The position numbers were made by a program, and so were the translations under genes. Below are positions 41,275 through 48,831 of a stretch of DNA of 60,043 nt, in pieces. The DNA is taken from the IMG/VR virus record IMGVR_UViG_3300036818_000078, positions 1-60,043 of that record; one strand, given 5' to 3'. The notes beneath the pieces were generated by a model. It was not told the origin of the DNA, made no database searches, and was given only the letters and a program-made list of their open reading frames with translations. Positions within the stretch are counted from its first letter, which is position 1, and the number at the start of each line of letters is the position of its first letter. The stretch comes from a virus.

Positions 41275-42135
41275 CTATTTCTTGTGTAATTTTTGCCATT
41301 CTGCATACGCTTTTTTATATGGCTGTAAAAAATGCTTTTGTGAAGTTGAAACATCTACCTCATAGATTGTCCTCTTGGCCTTAGGGTTTATCTCGCTAGG
41401 GACTATGTTTATCACTTTCCCCCCAGCAGTCTCTAAGAGCTTCATGCCGTCTGGTGTCCCTCCGTTGGCATAGATTTTTGCTATCTCTACTCCTTTTTCT
41501 CCCCACTTCTGTAGAGTTATGCCTACAAACCTCATTAAAAGCACCTTTGCATAGTTAGTTCGTCGGTCTGGTGGAACGCATGGATTAGACATAAAGTCAA
41601 TGATAATGCACTCTAACGGTCCCCCTGGCTCAAACCTTGTGATTGACTCCTCTCCAAATAGCCAACCTCGTTTACCTGCAATGAATTCAAGGGTTGCCCC
41701 ATGAGTAAGAGGGACAAAATTAATTGAAGCTGCGAGGCTTCCACAGTTTGATAGCTTTTTGTCATACAGGTGGTAGGTGCTTTCAGGACTAATCCTTGCT
41801 AACCGTCTGGTGTGCTCTATAGCTTGTGGGGTGACTGCCAGCTTTCCGAAGACAAGGTGTGCAAGTTGGTTTTCAGCATCCATATCGCTTATAGTTGCTT
41901 GTCTGTACTCAAAGTCCCTAGACTCTTCAAAGAAGAGAGCAGCTTGTATTTGTGCAAGCTTGCTATCAATCTCACTTTTGAGGTAAACACCTTTACCGTG
42001 CCCAGGCAGCATTATCCTGTTAACCCTACCTGTTTTTACCCAAGTGTGAAAAGTATTGTCATTTAGTCCTAAAACAGCTCTAGCTTGTGCTGCTGTATAG
42101 TACAGGTCTTTAACATGCGGTTGGTTTTGACTCAT
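41275..42135 (-). CDS. HTH protein with GNAT acetyltransferase-like domain
   Basis: 286 residues from the ATG at 42135 (GGAGGTGG upstream). Residues 10-65 are a MerR/HTH_17 domain (YTAAQARAVLGLNDNTFHTW, VNRIMLPGHGKGVYL). The remainder resembles a GNAT fold: ECIIIDFMSNPCVPPDRRTN, AKVLLMRFVGITLQKWGEKGV, then IYANGGTPDGMKLLETAG. A DNA-binding acetyltransferase-like regulator is inferred. It has its own divergent promoter with repeated TTAGAC sites. Confidence 0.7.
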   Translation of the reverse strand: MSQNQPHVKDLYYTAAQARAVLGLNDNTFHTWVKTGRVNRIMLPGHGKGVYLKSEIDSKLAQIQAALFFEESRDFEYRQATISDMDAENQLAHLVFGKLAVTPQAIEHTRRLARISPESTYHLYDKKLSNCGSLAASINFVPLTHGATLEFIAGKRGWLFGEESITRFEPGGPLECIIIDFMSNPCVPPDRRTNYAKVLLMRFVGITLQKWGEKGVEIAKIYANGGTPDGMKLLETAGGKVINIVPSEINPKAKRTIYEVDVSTSQKHFLQPYKKAYAEWQKLHKK

Positions 42136-42155
42136 AAAACCACCTCCTTTCACTA

Positions 42156-42184
42156 AGTATATAGGACTTATTCCCGTTTGTAAA
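42156..42184 (-). promoter_or_regulatory. Promoter of the HTH/GNAT gene
   Basis: Minus strand TTTACA (42184-42179), 17 bases, TATACT (42161-42156), about 20 bases before the start codon. Confidence 0.7.
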
Positions 42185-42188
42185 TAGG

Positions 42189-42281
42189 TTAGACAGATTA
42201 GACAGCAAATTTATTGACAACCCCGATTTCTTATGGTACTGTTAAAACAGTCTAACAAATTAGACAGCAAATTTATTGACA
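42189..42281. promoter_or_regulatory. Divergent control region with duplicated TTAGAC operators
   Basis: A 23-base direct repeat occurs at 42197-42219 and 42259-42281, each ending in TTGACA. TTAGAC sites lie at 42189, 42198 and 42260, and GTCTAA at 42250 forms the inverted repeat GTCTAA-CAAA-TTAGAC. The first TTGACA (42214-42219) pairs with TACTGT (42237-42242) at 17 bases as a plus promoter. Confidence 0.75.
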
Positions 42282-42311
42282 GTTCTCTACTTCTAGGGAG
42301 AAAGGACTTTA

Positions 42312-43193
42312 ATGCAGCAGTTGATTACAGCCACCACGCCCATAGAAAAAGACAAACCCTATGTCTACAAGCTATCTTATTCTGATGGGATAGTGTTCTA
42401 CATAGGAAAAGGCACGAATGAGAGAATACATGATCATGAATGGGAAGCAAGCTGGAAAAATGAAAGGTTGCACAACCTTCATAAATCACGTGTTATTCGC
42501 AAGATATGGGAAGAAGGTGGACAAGTCATAAAGCATATTCTAGCCTATTTTGAAACAGATCAAGAGGCATTGGAATATGAAGTGTCCTTGATCTTCTTCA
42601 TGAGAGGGCATGGACATCTAGCAAACAGTACGGATGGAGGGGAAGGAATTAGGGGCCTTGTCTTCTCAGAGAAACACCGTGAAAGGTTAAGTGGAGCAGC
42701 AAAAGGGCGCACACACTCTGAAGAAGCTAAGGGAAAGGTAAGCAAAGCAAATAAGGGGCGTATTCATTCTGAAGAAACCCGCAAAAAGCTAAGTGAGCAA
42801 CGCAAGGGACGTGTATTCTCAGAAGAAACCTGTAGAAAGATAAGTGAGTCAAACAAGGGACGAAATATACCAGAGGCTCAACGCGGAAGGATAAGTGAGT
42901 CAAACAAGACTCGTATTGTATCTGAGGATACCCGCAGAAAGATGAGTGAAGCACGTAAAGGGCGTAAAGGCCATGTTCCGTCTGAGGAGTCCCGTAGGAA
43001 GATGAGCGAAGCGCACAAAAACCCGCCTGAAGACCTTCGCAAGAAATGGAGTGAACAGCGTAAAGGTCGTGTCCAATCTGAAGAAACCCGTAGGAAGAAA
43101 AGTGAGACCTTAAAAGGTCGCATTATTTCTGAAGAAACCCGTAGGAAAATGAGCGAAGCGGCTAAAAATCGCACAAACGTGAAAAATAATTAG
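42312..43193 (+). CDS. GIY-YIG homing endonuclease with NUMOD3 repeats
   Basis: 293 residues. GIY-YIG nuclease at residues 15-105: PYVYKLSY and FYIGKGTNERI carry the paired motif, and E89 lies in DQEALEYEV. Residues 125-285 contain about nine copies of the basic NUMOD3-type unit (HSEETRKKLSEQRKGR). This is the architecture of free-standing mobile endonucleases; the repeats bind DNA nonspecifically or along the site. Confidence 0.9.
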   Translation: MQQLITATTPIEKDKPYVYKLSYSDGIVFYIGKGTNERIHDHEWEASWKNERLHNLHKSRVIRKIWEEGGQVIKHILAYFETDQEALEYEVSLIFFMRGHGHLANSTDGGEGIRGLVFSEKHRERLSGAAKGRTHSEEAKGKVSKANKGRIHSEETRKKLSEQRKGRVFSEETCRKISESNKGRNIPEAQRGRISESNKTRIVSEDTRRKMSEARKGRKGHVPSEESRRKMSEAHKNPPEDLRKKWSEQRKGRVQSEETRRKKSETLKGRIISEETRRKMSEAAKNRTNVKNN

Positions 43194-43229
43194 TCATCTT
43201 ACAGATGAGAAGAAAGGAAAAAATTGACA

Positions 43230-44483
43230 ATGAGTCATAACACGCCTCACCAGCCATCGGCTAACAATCTTGCCATTGTAGGATCGATAAAGGCTTTTGC
43301 CGTCTTTATCATCGTAGCTGCAGTAATTTATTCCGAGATACTGTTTCTTGGGATTATCGGGTCTCTCTTTCCATCAGGTCCTCTTGCAATCGGCGCTATG
43401 ATCGGCGCGGTTACCACAGGGATGAGTGTGCTTGCTTTGTGCCTAGGAAAATCACACTGGTTCCGACCTGGAATGCAGTTAGTTGTAGCGTGGATTTTTA
43501 CCGTAGTTGAGGTAGGGGTCCTTATAGCAAACGACATACTAGCGTACCAGTTGCACACAGGGGCTCAACTAGATCAGTTTACAGGTACTTGGAAGTTGTT
43601 TTGTGTAGCTACTCCGGCCCTCTCGTTAGTTGGGTGGATTCTCCTTTTCTTCTTCGATCCTAATCGAGCGATCATGCACAAACGTATGGAGCTAGAGGAT
43701 AGGCAGGCTAAAGGAAAAGTAGACCTTGACACAGCGGTACATGAGAAGGCTATGCATTTTCACTATCGCGCTATCAGCATGGTTGGTAGTGGCATGGAAC
43801 AGCAAATGGAAGCGTTGATGCCAGAGTACACACAACTAGCCGCTCGTCAAAAGCTAGCTGCTATTGCCAGTGACCTCACAGGTACCCACATCTCACACAA
43901 TCAATTGAGTAGCGGGACCTCACAGCAGTCCCTACCAGCACCCAGCCGTATCGTTGACGCTGACCCTGCGGAAGAAGAGGATGAAGTAGAGGAAGCGGCT
44001 AGCCGTGGTCATGTGCTAGACAAATACAACGTGCAAGAAACAATTGACAACGAAGTCAAGCCACTCGAACGTAAATCCTGGCGCGATAAGATCAAGGATA
44101 CTATCGATTTCAGTACACCAGATGTTCCACGGCAAAGAGGAAACGAGACCGCTGTTATCACTGATGATAAACCGATCACTGAAGAGAGAGCTGGACAGGA
44201 GACTCGTACACGTCGGCTAGGTGGTGACAAGGACTTTACTGATCAAGAGGAAAGTATTGACACGTCAGAGCCTCCAGAGAATTATCTCGACTGGTCTCCC
44301 AAGCAATGGAAACAGGCCAAGGCACAGCTCACTAAAGAGCAGTATGACGAACTTTTTGATGACGCTTTTCCTCCAGAAGGCTTGAAGCCAACTCCAAAGA
44401 AAAGGCCAGCTTCCAAGAGACCAGCTTCTAAAAAAAAAGTGACTCGGCGCAAGGTGATAGGGATGGGAAAGCAGGGCGGATAA
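43230..44483 (+). CDS. Four-helix membrane protein with long cytoplasmic tail
   Basis: 417 residues from the ATG at 43230. Four hydrophobic segments (about 18-42, 52-72, 83-104, 125-145) are followed by a helical, charged cytoplasmic part with Asp/Glu stretches and a basic end (KRPASKRPASKKK). Nine consecutive A at 44430-44438 near the 3' end permit a -1 slip that would replace the last residues and add 72 others. Function unknown. Confidence 0.7.
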   Translation: MSHNTPHQPSANNLAIVGSIKAFAVFIIVAAVIYSEILFLGIIGSLFPSGPLAIGAMIGAVTTGMSVLALCLGKSHWFRPGMQLVVAWIFTVVEVGVLIANDILAYQLHTGAQLDQFTGTWKLFCVATPALSLVGWILLFFFDPNRAIMHKRMELEDRQAKGKVDLDTAVHEKAMHFHYRAISMVGSGMEQQMEALMPEYTQLAARQKLAAIASDLTGTHISHNQLSSGTSQQSLPAPSRIVDADPAEEEDEVEEAASRGHVLDKYNVQETIDNEVKPLERKSWRDKIKDTIDFSTPDVPRQRGNETAVITDDKPITEERAGQETRTRRLGGDKDFTDQEESIDTSEPPENYLDWSPKQWKQAKAQLTKEQYDELFDDAFPPEGLKPTPKKRPASKRPASKKKVTRRKVIGMGKQGG

Positions 44484-44656
44484 GTGATGAGTTAGCCCAT
44501 GCGATTAAGTGGCTTCCATGGGCTGACGCAGGTTTCCCAACTCCTACCCATCTCTACAAAAATCCAAGGGAAATGAAACGCGAAAAGCATAGGCCAAAAC
44601 CGGAGATTGAAATTGAAGCGCGAAGACTTTTAGGACAAAAAATTGACGCTGATTGA
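44438..44656 (+). CDS. -1 frame extension of the membrane protein gene (probable frameshift product)
   Basis: The -1 frame is open for 72 codons after the A9 run and contains protein-like sequence, e.g. SDELAHAIKWLPWADAGF and PEIEIEARRLLGQKIDAD. It has no ATG, GTG or TTG with a ribosome site at its beginning, so translation by frameshift (AAAAAAA slip) or by polymerase slippage is likely. Alternatively it is the ruined end of a longer gene. Confidence 0.5.
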   Translation, partial: SDSAQGDRDGKAGRISDELAHAIKWLPWADAGFPTPTHLYKNPREMKREKHRPKPEIEIEARRLLGQKIDAD

Positions 44657-44698
44657 GGCGAAAATCCGTCAATTGTTCTCAGAAAGGAGCATTCAAGA

Positions 44699-44863
44699 AT
44701 GCCTGCTCAGTGGCATAGATGCCAGTCTTGTACAAAGGTAAAAGCCGACACAAGATTGTACTTACAGAACAACAAAACCATTCGTTATTGCAAGGCTTGT
44801 AGTTTCAAATTTGCGGACATTAAACCAAAGATAAACCAGCGAGTACCCGAGCGATTTAGATAG
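44699..44863 (+). CDS. Small zinc-ribbon protein
   Basis: 54 residues after AAAGGAG. Two Cys pairs (CQSCTKVKADTR and YCKACSFKF) make a zinc ribbon; the C-terminus is basic. Too short for routine gene callers. An inverted repeat AATTGACG/CGTCAATT precedes it at 44641-44674. Confidence 0.6.
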   Translation: MPAQWHRCQSCTKVKADTRLYLQNNKTIRYCKACSFKFADIKPKINQRVPERFR

Positions 44864-44879
44864 CTTTAAGGAGGTTAAA

Positions 44880-45017
44880 ATGTCCCCCAATTGTTGCAAC
44901 AATTGCACTCGAACGAACTGTACTTTGACCAAAGTTTTAGTAGGATGTTTAAAGGTGAAACTTTGTGATAAATGTCTTGCAAAGTGGCGTGCAAAAAACA
45001 ATTTTAGAGCGAAGTAA
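44880..45017 (+). CDS. Cys-rich 45-residue protein
   Basis: AAGGAGG precedes the ATG. Eight cysteines (NCCNNCTRTNC, then C, CDKC) in 45 residues suggest two zinc sites; C-terminus is basic. In the operon of small proteins before the transglycosylase. Confidence 0.6.
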   Translation: MSPNCCNNCTRTNCTLTKVLVGCLKVKLCDKCLAKWRAKNNFRAK

Positions 45018-45025
45018 AAAGCGTC

Positions 45026-45067
45026 GGGAGACATGTGGGCGTCCTGGAAAAACATCCCACATGTCCC
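45026..45067. other. Leader hairpin before the transglycosylase gene
   Basis: ACATGTGGG (45031-45039) pairs with CCCACATGT (45056-45064), extended by three more pairs around one bulge. It contains ACATGTCCC, also found in the hairpin at 21873-21907. A translation control element or attenuator is possible. Confidence 0.55.
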
Positions 45068-45101
45068 TGCTCGATCCGTTGCTGAAAGGAGCATTTTTAG
45101 T

Positions 45102-45611
45102 ATGCGATATGTGTCAAGTTTTGTGTGTTTGGCTTTTGTATTCTCCGTTCTTAGTGCGTCAACAAGTAGCTGCGAGCGGCCTATAACCGATGGCTCATAT
45201 AGCCTCAATTCTTCCACCAGTCAGTCAGGAACAGACTACAGGTCCATGGCCCGTCAGGACGCTATCGATAATGGCATTGATCCCGCCTTGTATGAACGCC
45301 AGATAAATCAGGAAAGCGGATTTAACCCGAATGCAGTGTCTAGTGCTGGCGCAATTGGCATCGCTCAAATCATGCCCTCAACCGCTTCTAGCTGGCATGT
45401 AGACCCCTGGAACGCTGCAGACTCTCTCAGAGTAGCCGCTGATCATATGCACTGGTATTATCAGCATTATGGCTACGATTATGCTAAGGCACTAGCAGCA
45501 TATAATTGTGGCCCAAATTGCGTTGGCGGGGCGCTAGCTGGTTGCAGTTCTTTCTGGCGTCGATGCATTCCCGCTGAGACGAAAAACTACATAGAAAATA
45601 TCATGAGCTAG
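45102..45611 (+). CDS. Secreted lytic transglycosylase (SLT domain)
   Basis: 169 residues from the ATG at 45102 (AAAGGAG upstream). An N-terminal signal peptide (about 1-20, RYVSSFVCLAFVFSVLSAS) is followed by a Cys (TSSC) that could be a weak lipobox. Residues about 55-165 are a soluble lytic transglycosylase fold: INQESGFNPNAVSSAGAIGI with the catalytic Glu, AQIMPSTA, and AYNCGP. Being secreted and far from the lysis cassette, it may act on the wall during lysogeny, entry or DNA transfer. Confidence 0.85.
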   Translation: MRYVSSFVCLAFVFSVLSASTSSCERPITDGSYSLNSSTSQSGTDYRSMARQDAIDNGIDPALYERQINQESGFNPNAVSSAGAIGIAQIMPSTASSWHVDPWNAADSLRVAADHMHWYYQHYGYDYAKALAAYNCGPNCVGGALAGCSSFWRRCIPAETKNYIENIMS

Positions 45612-45646
45612 GAGCAAAGGTTTATGAAGTACTTGCTCATATACCG

Positions 45647-45796
45647 ATGCGGGGGAAAACACATGAGTACTACTTTCCAAAGCTTACACAGTGTGTTTAT
45701 CTCATCGGTAACTTAGTTAGGCATTCTGGTGTGAAGCACTGGACTATTCTTGAGAGGACAAAAAACAGTTGGGTAGAAATATGCACACAACCATAA
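45647..45796 (+). CDS. Small hypothetical protein, start uncertain
   Basis: The frame is open from before 45618 to 45796 and reads convincingly (FPKLTQCVYLIGNLVRHSG, KHWTILERT). The first in-frame ATG (45647, 49 residues) has no ribosome site, while AGGAG at 45610-45614 points to a GTT at 45621 or an out-of-frame ATG at 45624. A shifted or non-canonical start is possible. Confidence 0.4.
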   Translation: MRGKTHEYYFPKLTQCVYLIGNLVRHSGVKHWTILERTKNSWVEICTQP

Positions 45797-46017
45797 AACG
45801 AACTGCGAAATGTCGGTCTATTCCCAGACGGGCCACACGTCGCAAGAGCAGGCAGTTACCGCATATTCTCAAGCATTTTACGTTTGTCATCATATGCCTG
45901 TCAATTTTTCTGTTTGTTCTATCAAGCGTGTTTTATAGCTCAGCACTGGTGTTTGATGCCATTGTGTTACTTGTAGGTTGCGCTGTTGTAGATGGGCTCG
46001 CTTTAGTCCTGCAATGA
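45769..46017 (+). CDS. Small membrane protein with basic N-terminus
   Basis: 82 residues from TTG at 45769 (78 from the ATG at 45781). The first 35 residues are very basic (RRATRRKSR); two membrane helices follow (FVIICLSIFLFVLSSVFY and DAIVLLVGCAVVDGLALVL). Ends before a strong terminator. Unknown function. Confidence 0.6.
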   Translation: MGRNMHTTIKRTAKCRSIPRRATRRKSRQLPHILKHFTFVIICLSIFLFVLSSVFYSSALVFDAIVLLVGCAVVDGLALVLQ

Positions 46018-46037
46018 AAGTCTGAAAGGATCATGTA

Positions 46038-46073
46038 AAAGCTCTGTGTTGGGATGTCAACACAGAGCTTTTT
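46038..46073 (+). terminator. Rho-independent terminator
   Basis: AAAGCTCTGTGTT/AACACAGAGCTTT, 13 pairs, 8-base loop, followed by TT. Ends the 42.3-46.0 kb operon. Confidence 0.9.
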
Positions 46074-46139
46074 GTTGAACGTAAATTCGTTGACGACTCT
46101 GCGATGATTGTCCTAGACATCATTGGACAGGAGCGGACA

Positions 46140-46781
46140 ATGCACTTCTATAACGCTATACAAGCAGCCAAGTACATCGGCTGCGATCCTAAGACGGTAC
46201 GCCGTATGCTCAAACGAGGCGAGCTGACAGGGGAACGCACTGAAAGAGGCTGGCTCGCAATTCCAGGGGGTCAGGTTGAGTATGCGAAGATCAAGTGGGA
46301 AGAGGAGCAAGCCAAATTTGCACGCCCATGGCTGTCTAAGGAGTCATCAGGAGAAGTGCCCAGGGACGCATTGGACACATTAGGTAGGGACGACATGGAC
46401 ATCATCAGGAGAGTAGAGGCACTCGAGCAAAAAGTAGCTGAGCTAGAGAAAGCCTTGTCCAATGCGTCCCTACACGTCCCTACACAGTCTATGCCACAAC
46501 CAGCCACTTCTGATATCCCTCCCAAGACAAAGCCCTCAGCTCGCAACGTCGCCACAAGCAGCCCTATTCCTGATGGTTGGGTCCTCTGTAGTGACTTCTT
46601 CGAGGCACGCGATATCAAAGAGACGACCTGTAGACGCTGGCTCAAAGACGGACTTCAAGGTGAGTACTTCGAGTTCGAAGAAGTACCACGCCCAGGCCGA
46701 GTTGACAAGTATCGCTATTTCAACTCAATTCAACAGGAGAAAGCGCTCGAGCTACTCAGGAAGTACGGCAAGTTGAGCTGA
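46140..46781 (+). CDS. Two-HTH regulator with coiled coil
   Basis: 213 residues from the ATG at 46140 (CAGGAG upstream). N-terminal MerR/HTH_17 domain (NAIQAAKYIGCDPKTVRRML), a short coiled coil (about 90-112), a disordered Pro/Ser linker, and a second HTH-like region near the C-terminus (ARDIKETTCRRWLKDG). Probable dimeric DNA-binding regulator. Confidence 0.7.
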   Translation: MHFYNAIQAAKYIGCDPKTVRRMLKRGELTGERTERGWLAIPGGQVEYAKIKWEEEQAKFARPWLSKESSGEVPRDALDTLGRDDMDIIRRVEALEQKVAELEKALSNASLHVPTQSMPQPATSDIPPKTKPSARNVATSSPIPDGWVLCSDFFEARDIKETTCRRWLKDGLQGEYFEFEEVPRPGRVDKYRYFNSIQQEKALELLRKYGKLS

Positions 46782-46913
46782 TCACTTGGCCCCGTACGAG
46801 TCTCGAATACGCAAGAGGAACGTATTCACAGCAGCCTCCGCAGCACGTCTATTAATCTCTTTCTTCTCTTCATCAACAGTCCAGAAGCAGCGAGCCTTTT
46901 TTGAGATAATCAT
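46782..46913 (-). CDS. Small hypothetical protein
   Basis: 43 residues, AAAGGACC before the ATG, helical and charged (WTVDEEKKEINRRAAEAAVN). It converges exactly onto the stop of the plus-strand regulator (stops adjacent at 46781/46782). Confidence 0.55.
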   Translation of the reverse strand: MIISKKARCFWTVDEEKKEINRRAAEAAVNTFLLRIRDSYGAK

Positions 46914-46928
46914 AGTGGTCCTTTCCTG

Positions 46929-47216
46929 CTACCAGCAAATCTCAATGAGATATTTCCCCTCTGGTATCTCTTGCCTTGCACAGAGAGCAAAGAGCAGCCA
47001 ATACACAGAGACGTTATAATTCTCGGTTTCAAAACGTTTTACATCTCTTTCTATCCACTCATCAAAATCTGCTATCCTGACATCGAAAACCTGAGCACTG
47101 TCATTAGACCAGCCCTCTGCTATTTGGTAGTCAGGCTTGTTGAAACACTCTTGAATAAGCTGCTCTGCCTCACGATATGATAGGACGTTGTATGCCTCTT
47201 GTTTGAGTTGTCTCAT
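46929..47216 (-). CDS. Hypothetical protein
   Basis: 95 residues, AAAGGATAACC before the ATG. Alpha/beta with VFDVRIADFDEWIERDVKRF. No family recognised. The 47217-47330 gap holds an inverted repeat (GCACGATGAA at 47267 and its complement ending 47323). Confidence 0.6.
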   Translation of the reverse strand: MRQLKQEAYNVLSYREAEQLIQECFNKPDYQIAEGWSNDSAQVFDVRIADFDEWIERDVKRFETENYNVSVYWLLFALCARQEIPEGKYLIEICW

Positions 47217-47330
47217 GTGGTTATCCTTTCTCGGTCGGTTGGTGTATACTAGTCACAACGGTTTAAGCACGATGAAATAGCCCTAGTCGATTTTAACCCA
47301 CTTCAACTTGAGCTTCATCGTGCCAAGATT

Positions 47331-47909
47331 TCATCTTTTTTTCAACCATCGCTTAATACGTTTCACATCAGCAGTCTTAATGAATACACGGGTATCCCCA
47401 AAAAACTCATGTGTTTTAATGCCTAGCCTTTTTGCCCATCTACATAAAGTAGCCCTATTCACTTTTAATTCAATCGCTACTTGAGTTAGCCACTGATATG
47501 GAGCTGAACGTGGAATTGGTGGTCTTGGGACATATGGTATCACTTGGTTACTGGGTGAAGTTCTTAATTGTGGCTCATCTGGTTTTGCTGTACGGGATAG
47601 CAGATAGCTCCTCACGCGTTCAACTGTTTCCGGTCCAAGCACTCTAACCAGATCGTCATCAATGCGGTTTCTCTTTTTGACATTGCAATTCACACAAGCA
47701 GGCACACAATTATTAACATGTGTGCCCTCATGCATAACAGGTACAAAATGTTCTAATACTTCGTACGGTCTGAATAGGCAGTATGCGCACATGCCGTTAA
47801 AGTCTGCTACGGTTTGCTCCCATTCAGCAAGAGTTAGAGTCCCTTGCTTTCCCATGCGTCTAGCAATACCGACATGCGCTCTCACTCTCTGATAATCTGT
47901 GGTCTGCAT
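47331..47909 (-). CDS. HNH endonuclease with C-terminal HTH
   Basis: 192 residues from the ATG at 47909 (frame open to 47984). HNH core: MCAYCLFRP, EHFVPVMHEGTHVNNCVPAC, VNCNVKKRNR, with two CxxC pairs. The C-terminus has an HTH (TQVAIELKVNRATLCRWAKR) for site recognition. Typical mobile endonuclease. Confidence 0.8.
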   Translation of the reverse strand: MQTTDYQRVRAHVGIARRMGKQGTLTLAEWEQTVADFNGMCAYCLFRPYEVLEHFVPVMHEGTHVNNCVPACVNCNVKKRNRIDDDLVRVLGPETVERVRSYLLSRTAKPDEPQLRTSPSNQVIPYVPRPPIPRSAPYQWLTQVAIELKVNRATLCRWAKRLGIKTHEFFGDTRVFIKTADVKRIKRWLKKR

Positions 47910-47976
47910 GCTATAATATTCTCCTAAGTAGTCTAAGGGGTGCGTCATCAGTTTCCAGGCTAGGGCGCACCCCGGG

Positions 47977-48183
47977 CTATGCAACGCTTTCCTCTACGAA
48001 CAAATCCCCAACCTTAGTACCTAATGCCCTGGCTATTCTTTCCAGTGCATCAAGCTTAACCTCGGTTGTATTATTAGTCCAATAGCGGGTTAGTAAAGGC
48101 AGTGTAACCTGACTCCTAAGCTGCAATTGAGAGCGATTAAGTCCCTGGGCCTCTGCTATTTCTTTTATGCGTAGTCTCAACAT
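47977..48183 (-). CDS. Cro/C1-type (XRE) regulator
   Basis: 68 residues from the ATG at 48183 (AAAGGAG upstream). HTH_26-type pattern: LRIKEIAEAQGLNRSQLQLR, then TLPLLTRYWTNNTTEVKLDA, ERIARALGTKVGDLF. It faces the plus-strand early promoter across an operator-rich region, the layout of a lysogeny switch. Confidence 0.85.
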   Translation of the reverse strand: MLRLRIKEIAEAQGLNRSQLQLRSQVTLPLLTRYWTNNTTEVKLDALERIARALGTKVGDLFVEESVA

Positions 48184-48203
48184 GTTGTATCTCCTTTCTT
48201 GTT

Positions 48204-48305
48204 GATACAAAGAGGATACCACACAAACGTATTTTTGTCAACGTCGTATTCTTGTCAATATTCGTCTATAAACGTATTGACAACGACGTTAGTCTAGGGT
48301 ATACT
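48204..48305. promoter_or_regulatory. Divergent switch region with repeated operators
   Basis: Minus promoter: TTGACA (48241-48236), 17 bases, TATCCT. Plus promoter: TTGACA (48277-48282), 17 bases, TATACT (48300-48305). Between them CGTATT(T/C)TTGTCAA occurs twice directly and once inverted; TTGTCAATA/TATTGACAA and AACGTCG/CGACGTT form nested inverted repeats. Confidence 0.8.
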
Positions 48306-48347
48306 ACTAGTAGATCAAGAACACCACTACTCAGGAGGACAAGGACA

Positions 48348-48830
48348 ATGGCAACACGAAAAGCAATCAAGCAGGTTCAGGTACTTGCGAGATACGCCCA
48401 CAAAACAGACGGTCAACTAAACGGCATTGTAACGTATTGTGTACGTAGTTCAAACGGCAAGGACTTCTACTACACAACACTGGTAAGCGGACATGCGACG
48501 GGCTGTAGCTGTCCTAGCACACGCCCTTGCTACCATATGACTGGTCTAGAATGCAAAGAAGCTGGTCGTCCTTTCGCTTCCAAGTCGTTGCCAGTATGGG
48601 CCATGTGGTTGGTAGAGGCTGGTGTGCTGGCTGCTCCTAAGCACGTTGTAGAGATGCCTGCACAGGAGATTGTGCCACCAATTGCAATGGAACTCCCAGA
48701 GGAGCTGAGAGGGCGTGGGAAGAAGGCGATATCAACGGATCTCACACACAAGGGTACGTTGAACGGTGCTCAGCAGTCAGCGGGGCTGTTGAGTATGCTA
48801 CCGTCAAGGAAGAAATCGGAGGTAGCATAA
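48348..48830 (+). CDS. SWIM-type zinc-finger protein
   Basis: 160 residues from the ATG at 48348 (AGGAGG upstream). The motif CSCPSTRPCYHM is CxCx(n)CxH of the SWIM fold, preceded by YYTTLVSGHATG. SWIM domains bind DNA or proteins. It is the first gene of the early plus-strand operon. Confidence 0.8.
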   Translation: MATRKAIKQVQVLARYAHKTDGQLNGIVTYCVRSSNGKDFYYTTLVSGHATGCSCPSTRPCYHMTGLECKEAGRPFASKSLPVWAMWLVEAGVLAAPKHVVEMPAQEIVPPIAMELPEELRGRGKKAISTDLTHKGTLNGAQQSAGLLSMLPSRKKSEVA

Positions 48831-48831
48831 G

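Noticed and set aside
47267-47323. Inverted repeat GCACGATGAA...TTCATCGTGC as a terminator
   Set aside because: The 37-base loop and lack of a U-run argue against a terminator; left as an unexplained repeat.
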